From positions 8,777 to 59,943 of the forward strand of contig JAADHN010000067.1 in assembly GCA_013151865.1 (NCBI GenBank): a stretch of 51,167 nucleotides of DNA, read 5' to 3'. Made by a program: the position numbers and the translations under genes. Origin of the DNA: Kiritimatiellota bacterium. Lineage in GTDB: Bacteria > Verrucomicrobiota > Lentisphaeria > Oligosphaerales > JAADHN01. Below the pieces are notes generated by a model that was given only the letters and a program-made list of their open reading frames with translations, searched no databases and was not told the DNA's origin. This document shows positions 28,101 to 37,200 of the stretch, piece after piece (the first letter of the stretch is position 1; the number at the start of each line of letters is the position of its first letter).

Positions 28101-31100
28101 GCCATCGGCCCCCGAAGACTATCGCTACCGGCATGTGGCCGGGACCGCACCGGTCAACCTGGAGCCGTCTTACACGGACCATCGACAATTCGTCAGCCTG
28201 CAATACACCACCTGCGGCGGACGCGCGCCCAACAGTCGCTACGAAGCGCCCCGGGCCGGCTATTCCGTGCTGATCTTCACGGTCTCGCCGGAAGACGGGC
28301 CCGCGGCCACGGGGGACATCACCAAGGAAGAAATCAGCGGTTGGATCGTGAAGACCAGCGAATACGACTCGGGGACCGCCGACACCGGTTCCGCCGTTGT
28401 CGGACAGGAAATCCACAGCGCTGACCACGATTCGTCCTTGCTGGAAAACGGTTACATTCTCAACCCGCTCACGCGGTACAACACGCTCCTTCATGACCGC
28501 CCTTCCCATACGGGCCCCATCTTTCCAGTCAATGATGGCGGAGACGAATTCGTCGTGGTCTGGTACGAGGTCGTGGACGGCATCGCTTGGCCTTACAAGC
28601 CGGTGCATTACAACGTGACCTGGCCCGACCCGGACGACATGGGGGTGATTTTCGTGGCCAGCCGCATGGGCTCGGAGTGCAAAGACCGTTTCGGCAACGA
28701 CCAGATCTGGCCGGACGCCAACGGCGAAAACCGCAACTACCTCGACCCCCAGCGGTACACGGAACTGGCCGTCTACTTCCAGAACGACAGGAACAAGGCC
28801 GGCTACAACCCGAACGAGGAACATGCCATCCTGCTGCATTCGTACCGACACCAGGACATGCCGGTCACGCCGTCGGCTGTGTTTGCTCTCCGCAATGACC
28901 TGAACATCACCTCGGGCGACGACTACACCTCGCCTAATGCGGTCCTTCTCCAGTATTACGACGGTGTGGACAAGGTCTTTCGCATGCAGCTTTTCCACGT
29001 CGTCCCCGACTTCCCGGCCCAAGGCTACCAATTCCAGTACGGCATGAAAGCCGGCGAACCGGTCGTCCCGCCGTATCCGTTGAACGAAGTGATCGGCGCC
29101 CGTTTCTGCGACGAAACAAAAATCAGCAATCCGGACCACGACAACGATGGCGTCCCCGACCAGCGTTGCGCCTGGCGCGACTCCCGGGGTCAACACTGGG
29201 CCGTGTCCGCCGATCATTTGTCCGACGGCAACGGCGGGACCTACGATCCCTACATCGACGCCAAATTCTACTATCCACTGGATCCGAGCTTCTGGTACGA
29301 CAAAGACGACGACGGCGATGGGCAGGTGCAGCGGGCCGGAGACCCCGTTGCCTGGAAATGCGTTTTCAATGCGGGAAACGGCACTGCCGAGCAAGTTGAC
29401 GTCCGCTATACCCTGAGCTGGCCCGACAACGCCCCCGTACTCAAAGTGGGCGAAACCGCCATGTTCTCCGGCGGCGAATACGCGACCGACCAGAGTAATT
29501 CCGACCTGGGGCTGCCCGATGTACTCAAGTGGGCCTGCGGTCGGATCGTGTACGACTCGCTGAACCCGACCATGGACCCGAATCTGGTTTTCACCCGCTA
29601 CCTGATGCGATTGATCCGCCCCCTCGATCCGGTGAAAGTCGAATTGGCCCAGGGCGACATCCCGAAAGAAATCAAGATGACCATGGGGTCCGGCGGAACC
29701 ATGAGTTTCGACGACCTGAACGCCGGCCTGAAAGACCGCTTCCTCTACGATTTCCTCAACAAGCAGCTCGTGTTCCGGGGCCTGTTGAATGGCAAATCCG
29801 TGGACGACCCGCAGGTGCTCGACCGACCGCTCGAGGTCTCCATCCTGCAGCCGAACGCCATGACCTACCAGGAGTACCAGACCCTCCTGGACCTGGACGA
29901 AAACCGGGACGAGGTCGCCTGGCAGGACGCCGTCGCCCGGCTCCGAAGCCTTGGACGCAACCCCGAGCGCTTCGACGAGTCCAGCATCCCGAACAACTAC
30001 ACCGCCGGTCTTTCCCCGCACGCCCGGCTCGACGGCACACTCGCCGACGACCAGGGCGAACCCGCCCTGGTCTGGGGGCCCGGCGCCGCATTGGTCTGCA
30101 ATCCCGCCCTGTTGAAACCGAACTACTGGGACGCGGACGAAGGATACGTCACCATCCTGGAGAACGACGACGAGAGCTTGGGCAATCTCCCGGTTACGCC
30201 GCACATCTTCAAGGTCCGCAAGGACCAACGTGTCCGCGGCAGCATCCGTATGATGGAACCCGCCAATGTCTTCGACGAAAAAGTGACGTTACGCCTGACC
30301 ACGGATTTCGGGGGCAACCCGGATGAACTGGTTTTCCAGTGGTGGTATCGCCAAGACGACGGCTCGACGCAACCCACGCCCGACCAAGCCCCGGCCGGGA
30401 GCTGGAAACTCTTCCCCGACATCTCCGGCAACAACGGCCTCGGCATGTCCGAGATCAGCTTGGCAGGCGCCGCAAAAGTCCTGCTTGTCGACAATTGGTT
30501 CTACTGCCGCTGGCGACATAACCGGGAAACCGAATGGTCCGACTGGGCCGGGAGCCCCGCGTCGAACCCCGACGACTATCAGGCCCAACTTGCCTACGGC
30601 TGGATCAAACGGGTCCTCGATAAAATCAATCCCTACGACGCGCGGATCAGCGATTTCGGCAACAACGCGCCGGCGACGTATACGAGCATGATTCGCCAGG
30701 CAGGCCACCGCTACGAGGGACCGATCGCCTTGAACCCGGACCCGAATGTGATCGAGGACTACGGATTGATCGAGATCTACAAAACCGTGCTCAAACGGGC
30801 GCGCGAACTCAGTATCGACCTGAGTCAACCGGAGACGTCGTCCGGGGTCGATTCCGCGCTGCTGCTGGTGTCGTCGAGGATCGCCAAGCTCTACATGCTT
30901 CTGGGCAACGAAGCCTATTCCGACGCCATGGACCCAACCATTGGTTTCGGCGAGGACAGTACCGAATACGGGAGCATGGCCCCGACCATCTTCTGTTTCC
31001 AGAACCAGTTGTCGAACCTGCTCGAGGAGGAGCTTTGTCTGCTCCGGGGCCAGGCCCGAACCGGGGCCGCCCCCGCCTACAATCGCCTGCTTTGGAATTT

Positions 31101-34100
31101 CACCAACGGAGACGGCGAGGCGGCCTATGCCTTGTCGTACAACATGAGCGACGTCAACCACGACGGATTCATCAACGAAGAAGACGGCGCCATCCTCTAC
31201 CCGCAGGGACATGGGGATGCCTGGGGACATTACTTGACCGCGCAGAAAGCCTACTACAACCTCCTTCGGCACCCACACTTCAACTGGGAGGCTCGGAGCG
31301 AGTCCTATTCCATCGGGGACGTCCCGATTACGGTGGACTATTACGACGAACGACAGTTCGCCGAAATCGCCGCGGCCAAGGCCAAAACCGGTGCAGAGAT
31401 CGTCGACCTCGAATACCGCAGCCACTACGTCGAAGACCCGAACGGCCAGTGGCAGGGCTATACCGACACGGACGAAGGCCGTGCCTGGGGCGTCACCGGC
31501 TGGGCCAGGCGCGCCGGCCAGGGAGCGCTCTTCGACTGGGCCGTCGCCAATGCCATCGTGCCCAGCGAAGACACCAACCCGGACCATACCGGCGTGACCA
31601 AGATCGACCGCTCGACTGTCCCGGAAATCGCCGAAATCTCGGCCGAAGCCGCAAAAATCCGACAGAAAACGGCCGACGCCGACACCGGCCTCAACCCGCT
31701 CGGTCTGTCGACCGACGTGGTCCCCATGGACATCGACCCCGTGCGCGTCGATCCCACCTCCGTCAACCCGGCCACGCACTTCGAACAAATCTACGAACGT
31801 GCCAGAAAGGCGGTGGACAATGCCCGACGCATCTTCAACTACACAAACAAGATCAACAACATGCTGCGGCAGGTGGCCAACACTACCGAAGACTTCTCCC
31901 GGACCGTTCTCGAGCGCGACCGCGATTTCCGCAATCGTCTCATCGAAATCTTCGGCAGCCCCTACGAGGGCGTCATTGGCCCCGGCAAAACGTACCCCAT
32001 GGGGTACCAGGGACCGGACATCTTCCTGTACATGTACGTGGACGTCAGCGAGGTCAGCGGCAAAACCGTGCCTGAGCCATCGGCCTCGTTCAAGGCTTTC
32101 TTCAAACCCTTCCGGAATCATGTTCTGGAGGCGCCGAAATCTTCCGAAGTGGATGTGTCTTTTTCGGAGTTCATCAATGGAAACCGTCCCGATTTCAAGG
32201 CCAAAACGCTTCAATTCTTCGATTCCGACCTGGAAGACCCGGCCACCGGCGGTTCCTACAGCAGTGTTCTCGAAGTGGACTTTCCGCAGGGCGCCGGCGC
32301 GTTTTCTTTTCAGGCCCCGTCTTCCTGGGGTGGGCGCCGGTCGCCCGGCGAAATCCAGCAGGCCATCAGCGAACTCATCCAGGCGGAGGCCCACGTCAAG
32401 GAAGGAGTCGCCCGCTACAACGTGCTGATGAAAGACATCCAAGGCAAGCTCAATGTGCTCAAGGCACGCAGCAATCTTGCCGCCGCAACCGTCGAAATCG
32501 AGAACCTCGAGTACAAGGCCGCCGGGCGTTTCACCTCTATCGCGGCTGTCAGCAAAGGTGTTGGGCAGGGACTTATGGCCTATGCGAACACTTCCGAGAG
32601 TGCGCTGCGTGGCATTGCCGAGATGCTGCCCACATCGGTCGGCTTATCCAACGACGTCACCTCCTCGGCACGAGGCAGCATCAAGTTGATGGGCTCAAGT
32701 GTCGCCAGCACGTTGAAAGTCATGGGGGTCGCCCTGCAGATCAACGGCGGCATGTTCGAAAGCCTTGCCGCCCGCGTACACCAGAACGCCAAGCGCAAGA
32801 TCGTCATGCGCGAATATGAATACGAGGTGCAGCAGCAACTCGCCGATATCCAGACCAAACTGGTGGAGGAAGGAGCCTTGCGCATGGAGCTGTTCCGCCG
32901 ACGCGAGCGTATGCGCCAAGCCATGAACAGCCTCAAAGCCACGCTGCAGAAGGGCGTGCGCCTGATGGAAGAACGCAAGGCCTTCAACCAAAAGGTGTCC
33001 GGCGTCACCCAGAAGCATCGCTACCAGGACATGGCCTTCCGCATTTTCCGGAACGATGCCCTGCAGAAGTACCGCGCCGCCTTCGACTTGGCCGCGCGCT
33101 ACGTCTACCTGGCCGCCAAAGCCTACGACTACGAAACCAACCTCGACGCTGACGATCCCGCCTCGGCCCAGCCGGTCCTCACCGAGATTGTAAAACAGCG
33201 TACTCTCGGCCAGTTCATCGATGGCGAGCCCGTGCTCGGACGCGGCGGCCTGGGCGACATCCTCGCCACGCTCAAGGTGAACTTCGACGTTCTCAAAGGC
33301 CAAATGGGATTCAACAATCCCCAGGTCGAGACGGGTCGCTTCTCGCTACGCACCGAACTGTTCCGCATCAAGAGCGCAAGCACGGGCGCCGGCGGCGACA
33401 AACTCGCCCAGGCAAACCGCCTCTGGGAACGCACCCTGGAGAAAGCCCGGGTCGACAACCTTTGGGACGTTACCGAGTTCCGGCGCTTCTGCCGGCCGTT
33501 CGCCGCCGAGGATATCGGGGCACAGCCGGGCTTGGTCATCGAATTCGGCACCGAGATCATCTCGGGCAAGAACTTCTTCGGCCGCCCCCTCGGCGGCGGC
33601 GATCACTCCTACGATCCCACCAACTTCGCCACCAAGGTGCGCAGTGTCGGCGCTTGGTTCGAAAACTACGACGGGACCGGTCTGTCACTGACCCCGCGCG
33701 TCTACCTCGTGCCCGTCGGACTCGATATGATGATCGTACCCACCAGCAACAAACTCGAAATCCGCCAATGGAAAGTCGTGGACCAGAAGCTGCCGATTCC
33801 GCTTCCGCTCACCGATACGCAGATGGAGGCCGATACCTACATCCCCGAACGCGATTCCCTCAACGGCACTTTTGCCGCCATCCGTCGTTTCTCGCGCTTT
33901 CGCGCCTACCACGACAGCGGCGTCATGGTCGATGAAGAAATGCACTTCGACAGCCGCCTTGTCGGACGCTCGGTCTGGAACAACCGCTGGCTGCTCATCA
34001 TCCCCGGCGAAACCTTCCTCGCCGACCCGAACGATGGCTTGGACACGTTCATCCACGGCAAGAAAATCCCGGGAAGCACCACCGAACGCGACGGCAACGG

Positions 34101-34152
34101 CGTGAAAGACATCAAGCTGTTTTTCCAGACGTACGGCTACAGTGGAGGCTGA
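25132..34152 (+). CDS. Giant exported protein: propeller-like N-terminus, calcium loops, helical C-terminal region (3,006 aa)
   Basis: I did not recognise the whole protein. It has a Sec signal peptide (MKKHLHTIQLAALLLAVSSTA, cleavage near residue 23). Residues about 75-585 contain spaced motifs such as 'GSVYVVG', 'YLAKLAPDGTWAWSK', 'FVAKLDLDG' and 'GDLHVVGRF', as in SBBP-type beta-propellers. Residues about 590-1,960 are beta-rich with calcium-type loops ('DHDNDGVPD' near 1,336, 'DKDDDGDG' near 1,390). A perfect EF-hand/dockerin-like loop, D2007-x-N-x-D-G-x-I-x-x-x-D2018, follows. Residues about 2,400-2,670 are long helices without Pro, ending in 'YVYLAAKAYDYE'. Then come 'GRFSLRTELFRI' and a beta-rich end with 'TKVRSVGAWFENYDGTGLS'. 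That order resembles the C-terminal half of Tc-toxin A subunits, but this is only a structural guess. The gene starts 54 bp after the LamG gene, with a weak ribosome site (AGATAGG). Confidence 0.9.
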   Translation: MKKHLHTIQLAALLLAVSSTAFGAKAFFRELSSKSEQYRHHAKERYIQGEDGNEDRWENDNRAPLAFENVQHGVKAVATGTDGSVYVVGAHKGIVGVQKSTLEPLAGSKGFGTVNYNDGYLAKLAPDGTWAWSKTLSQALKAFLGEKNAERPLFPRKIRVAGSAIYIAGDCDKRDDKYGDAFKRSFVAKLDLDGVGQWCTFFREKAKKTGTNDQPFYDPQVHISDIAVSREGEVVFAGDFSCYLNIYNHNGFNENYWDDKSNSSWLAEEDWRKEHDGKMSWPTGTRSYYHRRVLDCFAGKLRGSDGTPIWWTKWGFREDDIVTAVTGDSEGNVYVGWVVANDIEHSRDPRHLFSSFGDTIGQEDGVAFIAKLDKDGARNGLTELFRWDTDGRFTDLVFANNYLYAIGSWRGYIHSQNGDASDYDARRNSTGQSGYWRNNKMDSFVWRLSPNLWRRKLFFFTGRNEIWADDLDVDANGDLHVVGRFSTGTMKGGNTELSTAMDWTFFRARLGWDLDIKSLTQFEGVGVDYAYGASVAVLPDDKGIVVGGAFDGKTDTSKLCFGSGATRSELVFGGTGSIYKGFITLFDKQDNPYQQVGVTLASDETLRDGELGPYEGTRNFLKRGDLELDVKCPKYLYYNNGNSRVDSESDAVRRFRCDGFSSQPSVTAKPGSPVNELSFTPTEDTKVTATWTEEFRATVRSTDDDLGNDAGAPALNVSGAWQEKGARVSATVDEYYTPDPSVATRYRCRGYKVTIGATVATVQFDFDTVFDDEKESANRKSTDTYELTGPLTIEFLWEKQHRLSIATNSSDVDAGPRTTVQGETFEGTGVVWLKHGASMDLSAEIVTLDDGTPMAPQERVGEGSVPTPDPQNGDAVANVTINEPSAVTWKYDFDLYYGTCMVTDPIPLEDILDGKDGRPSYEDVDRSRQPLVFIAGGNAPVGSTNGNMTLWGGPEGRKQLVTVRPGTIRVEWFRTDGKNARILTQITVEGPSAPEDYRYRHVAGTAPVNLEPSYTDHRQFVSLQYTTCGGRAPNSRYEAPRAGYSVLIFTVSPEDGPAATGDITKEEISGWIVKTSEYDSGTADTGSAVVGQEIHSADHDSSLLENGYILNPLTRYNTLLHDRPSHTGPIFPVNDGGDEFVVVWYEVVDGIAWPYKPVHYNVTWPDPDDMGVIFVASRMGSECKDRFGNDQIWPDANGENRNYLDPQRYTELAVYFQNDRNKAGYNPNEEHAILLHSYRHQDMPVTPSAVFALRNDLNITSGDDYTSPNAVLLQYYDGVDKVFRMQLFHVVPDFPAQGYQFQYGMKAGEPVVPPYPLNEVIGARFCDETKISNPDHDNDGVPDQRCAWRDSRGQHWAVSADHLSDGNGGTYDPYIDAKFYYPLDPSFWYDKDDDGDGQVQRAGDPVAWKCVFNAGNGTAEQVDVRYTLSWPDNAPVLKVGETAMFSGGEYATDQSNSDLGLPDVLKWACGRIVYDSLNPTMDPNLVFTRYLMRLIRPLDPVKVELAQGDIPKEIKMTMGSGGTMSFDDLNAGLKDRFLYDFLNKQLVFRGLLNGKSVDDPQVLDRPLEVSILQPNAMTYQEYQTLLDLDENRDEVAWQDAVARLRSLGRNPERFDESSIPNNYTAGLSPHARLDGTLADDQGEPALVWGPGAALVCNPALLKPNYWDADEGYVTILENDDESLGNLPVTPHIFKVRKDQRVRGSIRMMEPANVFDEKVTLRLTTDFGGNPDELVFQWWYRQDDGSTQPTPDQAPAGSWKLFPDISGNNGLGMSEISLAGAAKVLLVDNWFYCRWRHNRETEWSDWAGSPASNPDDYQAQLAYGWIKRVLDKINPYDARISDFGNNAPATYTSMIRQAGHRYEGPIALNPDPNVIEDYGLIEIYKTVLKRARELSIDLSQPETSSGVDSALLLVSSRIAKLYMLLGNEAYSDAMDPTIGFGEDSTEYGSMAPTIFCFQNQLSNLLEEELCLLRGQARTGAAPAYNRLLWNFTNGDGEAAYALSYNMSDVNHDGFINEEDGAILYPQGHGDAWGHYLTAQKAYYNLLRHPHFNWEARSESYSIGDVPITVDYYDERQFAEIAAAKAKTGAEIVDLEYRSHYVEDPNGQWQGYTDTDEGRAWGVTGWARRAGQGALFDWAVANAIVPSEDTNPDHTGVTKIDRSTVPEIAEISAEAAKIRQKTADADTGLNPLGLSTDVVPMDIDPVRVDPTSVNPATHFEQIYERARKAVDNARRIFNYTNKINNMLRQVANTTEDFSRTVLERDRDFRNRLIEIFGSPYEGVIGPGKTYPMGYQGPDIFLYMYVDVSEVSGKTVPEPSASFKAFFKPFRNHVLEAPKSSEVDVSFSEFINGNRPDFKAKTLQFFDSDLEDPATGGSYSSVLEVDFPQGAGAFSFQAPSSWGGRRSPGEIQQAISELIQAEAHVKEGVARYNVLMKDIQGKLNVLKARSNLAAATVEIENLEYKAAGRFTSIAAVSKGVGQGLMAYANTSESALRGIAEMLPTSVGLSNDVTSSARGSIKLMGSSVASTLKVMGVALQINGGMFESLAARVHQNAKRKIVMREYEYEVQQQLADIQTKLVEEGALRMELFRRRERMRQAMNSLKATLQKGVRLMEERKAFNQKVSGVTQKHRYQDMAFRIFRNDALQKYRAAFDLAARYVYLAAKAYDYETNLDADDPASAQPVLTEIVKQRTLGQFIDGEPVLGRGGLGDILATLKVNFDVLKGQMGFNNPQVETGRFSLRTELFRIKSASTGAGGDKLAQANRLWERTLEKARVDNLWDVTEFRRFCRPFAAEDIGAQPGLVIEFGTEIISGKNFFGRPLGGGDHSYDPTNFATKVRSVGAWFENYDGTGLSLTPRVYLVPVGLDMMIVPTSNKLEIRQWKVVDQKLPIPLPLTDTQMEADTYIPERDSLNGTFAAIRRFSRFRAYHDSGVMVDEEMHFDSRLVGRSVWNNRWLLIIPGETFLADPNDGLDTFIHGKKIPGSTTERDGNGVKDIKLFFQTYGYSGG

Positions 34153-34186
34153 TCCGTCCGATCCGCCCGATCCGCCCGATCCAACA
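34151..34186. repeat. 9-bp tandem array GATCCGCCC, four copies
   Basis: The copies are GATCCGTCC, GATCCGCCC, GATCCGCCC and GATCCAACA, then AAT. As at 25076, the first copy starts inside the TGA stop of the upstream gene (34150-34152), and the last copy ends in ACAAAT. The downstream gene starts 26 bases later. Confidence 0.85.
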
Positions 34187-34212
34187 AATGGCCCAATGAA
34201 GGAGCCACTGCG

Positions 34213-37200
34213 ATGACAGTTTTCAGAAAACACGCAACCACACTCCGGCACACCGCGCTGGGGTTGTGCATATGCGCGGCCTTCGCCGCTCGCGCCGGAA
34301 TCCCCGAACCGGAAACGGTTTTCTACGGCAAGATCACCAACTTGGCCGACGGACACGCGTACAGGATGACGTCCGGCACGTTGTCCTGGACTCTTTCCAG
34401 CCAGGAGGCGGGGGGAGCGTCCGTCACGTTGACAGCCGACTTGGCGTCGCTCAAAGACGGTGAGTATTCGTACCAGCTTTACGTGCCGCACGAAACCCTG
34501 GCTCAGGTCGCCGCCGTCCCCGATGGCGTCGTGCCGTTGACCGAGGAACCCAAGCGTTTTCTGTACAGCGCCATCACCGTCAACGGCTCGACGGCCCGGA
34601 TTGTGGCCCCCGCCAAAGACTTCATCGACGTGGAGGAATTGACCCGTGCCAAGACATATCACGTGGACCTCGAGGTCAGCTTCCAGCCTCCCGATACCGA
34701 CGGCGACGGTATCCCGGACTGGTTCGAGGACGCCAACGGCTTGGACAAGTATACGGACGACAGCTTGGGCGACCCGGACGGGGACGGCCTCGATAATCTG
34801 GCCGAGTACCGCGGGGGGTTCGATCCCGGCCACAACGACCTCTCGCCCACCCTCGCCACCACACGCATCGCCGCGTATGAGAACGGTACGGCCGGCGTCC
34901 CGCTTCGTACGCTGGACGCCGACAGTGCGGCCGCTGATCTGACCTACACCGTCGACAGTGTTCCCACCGGCGGGACACTTCGACTCGACGGAGTGACGCT
35001 GAACGCGAACGACACCTTTACCCAGGCGGACGTCAACGCCGGAAAACTCACCTTTGTCCACACGGACCCTGCCGTGGTCTCGACCCAATTTCAACTCACC
35101 GTCGCGGACGAAGACGCTCAGCATGCCGCCGCCACGGGGACCGTTGCCGTCACTGTGCTGCGCCCGACCGCAACCGATGGGACCGATGCTACCCTTTGGC
35201 TTGACGCCATGACTCTGACCGGGACCGGCGACGCCGATCCCGTGTCCGTCTGGGGCGACCGGTCCGGCAATGGGAATGATGCCTCGCAAACGGTGAGCGC
35301 AGACAAACCCTTGTTCGATGCCGACGCGGGCGACGGCAGGCCCGCAGTTGAATTCGGGGGCGCGCATCGGCATTTCGACCTCGACGCCGGCGTGTTGCCG
35401 TCCGGGGAGCACACTCTGGGCCTCGTGTACACGGCGCCGTCTCAGGCCGGCGAACAGACGCTGGTCATGAATGCCGCGGTCAGTCTTTCGATTACAGGCA
35501 ACGACAACGCGCTGGGGCATGACGGCGAACTTCGCCACACGCAGGCATTGGCCGGTCTCCACGGCAATCGTTCCGCCGTCGGCGCCTGGCACGCCGCGAC
35601 GGTCACCGCAACGGCCACGGACCGCAGCATGCACCGGGAAGGCGTCTGGTGTTCCGAAGGGATCGACAGCGCTGCGCCCGCACCCCTCGCGCCCCAGCCC
35701 GCCATCGGCGTCTACAAGAAACAATGGACCCAAGACGGGACCAGCACCTTTGAATACTATTCCCCCTTTCGGGGAGAATTGCGTGAAGCCGTCGTTTTCG
35801 ATCGGGTCCTGCCCGCGGACAAGCGGCAGCAGGTTGAGGATTACTTTGCCGCCAAGTGGTTCGGGGCCGTCGTCTGGAACGGCGCCGACCAGGGGGCCGT
35901 CCTCGAGATGAAGGGAACTGCCGGGCCCGACATCATGATCGGCGGGGTATTCGGAGATACACTTGACGGTGGGGACGGCGACGATGTGATCCGCGGCGGC
36001 CTCGGCGACGATACACTCACCGGTGGAAGCGGAAGCGACCGATTTGTGATAAACGGAGGGGCGGACGGAAACGACACGATCACGGACTTCGACCTTGATC
36101 GCAATGATGCCGGCGGTGATCGTGATGTTCTCGACCTCACGGCGTTGTTCTCGGGCAAGAGCGGTACGAACCTGACGTCCTACATCAGCTTGACCACCGA
36201 CGGCGCTCAGACGTTTCTCGGGATCGACCTCGACGGCAACGGCAGCGGATACACCGACATGGTCATCACGTTGCTTGGGGAAAGTCTGACCAATCAGGAC
36301 ATGGCTTGGCTCCTCAGCCGTGGAATTCTTCAGACAGGAAACGTCAGATTGCCACGCACGATCAGCATCGCCGTGTCCACACCGACAGCAGTGGAAGTGG
36401 GCGCCGTTCCGGCAGTCTTGACCGTGACTGTCGCAGCAGATAGTCTGCCGCCGAATACATTGATACCGTTTTCTGTGACCGGTACGGCGCAACAGGGGGT
36501 CGACTACACGATCACGGCCCGTGTCTACGACTCGCAGGCCGGCGCCTATGCCGATGTGGCCGTTACCGACCGACTTCCCCTTTCCCTTAAACCGGGGGAC
36601 ACACACCTCGAGTTGCGTTTGCTGCCCACCAATGACGAAATCACCGAGGGACCGGAGACGTTCGAGATTACCCTTTTGCCCAACCCCGCCGTCTATGACT
36701 TGGGGCCGGCGGCAGCAGCAGGGACCGTCGAGGATGGGCTGCCCGTGGTCACGGTTGCCGCCACGATTACGAGTGCCGCCGAAGAAGGCTCCGTGGACGG
36801 CGAATTCACCCTCACACGAGATGGGTCGACCGATGTGCCGCTGTCCGTTGCTGTCGCGGTCCAGGGGTCGGCATTGAACGGTTCGGACTACCGCCTTATA
36901 AGTTCCCCGGTGGTCATTCCCGCGGGGCAGAACTCCCTCACCGTCGCCGTTCATCCCTACGCCGACTCCGTGCCCGAGCCTCTGGAGGAGGTGGTCCTGG
37001 ACATTCTTCCGAGCAGCCTTTACACCGTGGGCACGGATTCCTTGGCGACCGTGACGATTCTGGATCGGCTTCCGCGCGTGACCATTGAGGCGATTAATCC
37101 CACCGCCCGCACATCCGGGCCCATTCCCGGCGTGTTTCTGGTGACCCGTACCGGCCTGCTCGCCAGCAGTTTGATGGTGCGGTTCCAAGTGGCGGGCACG

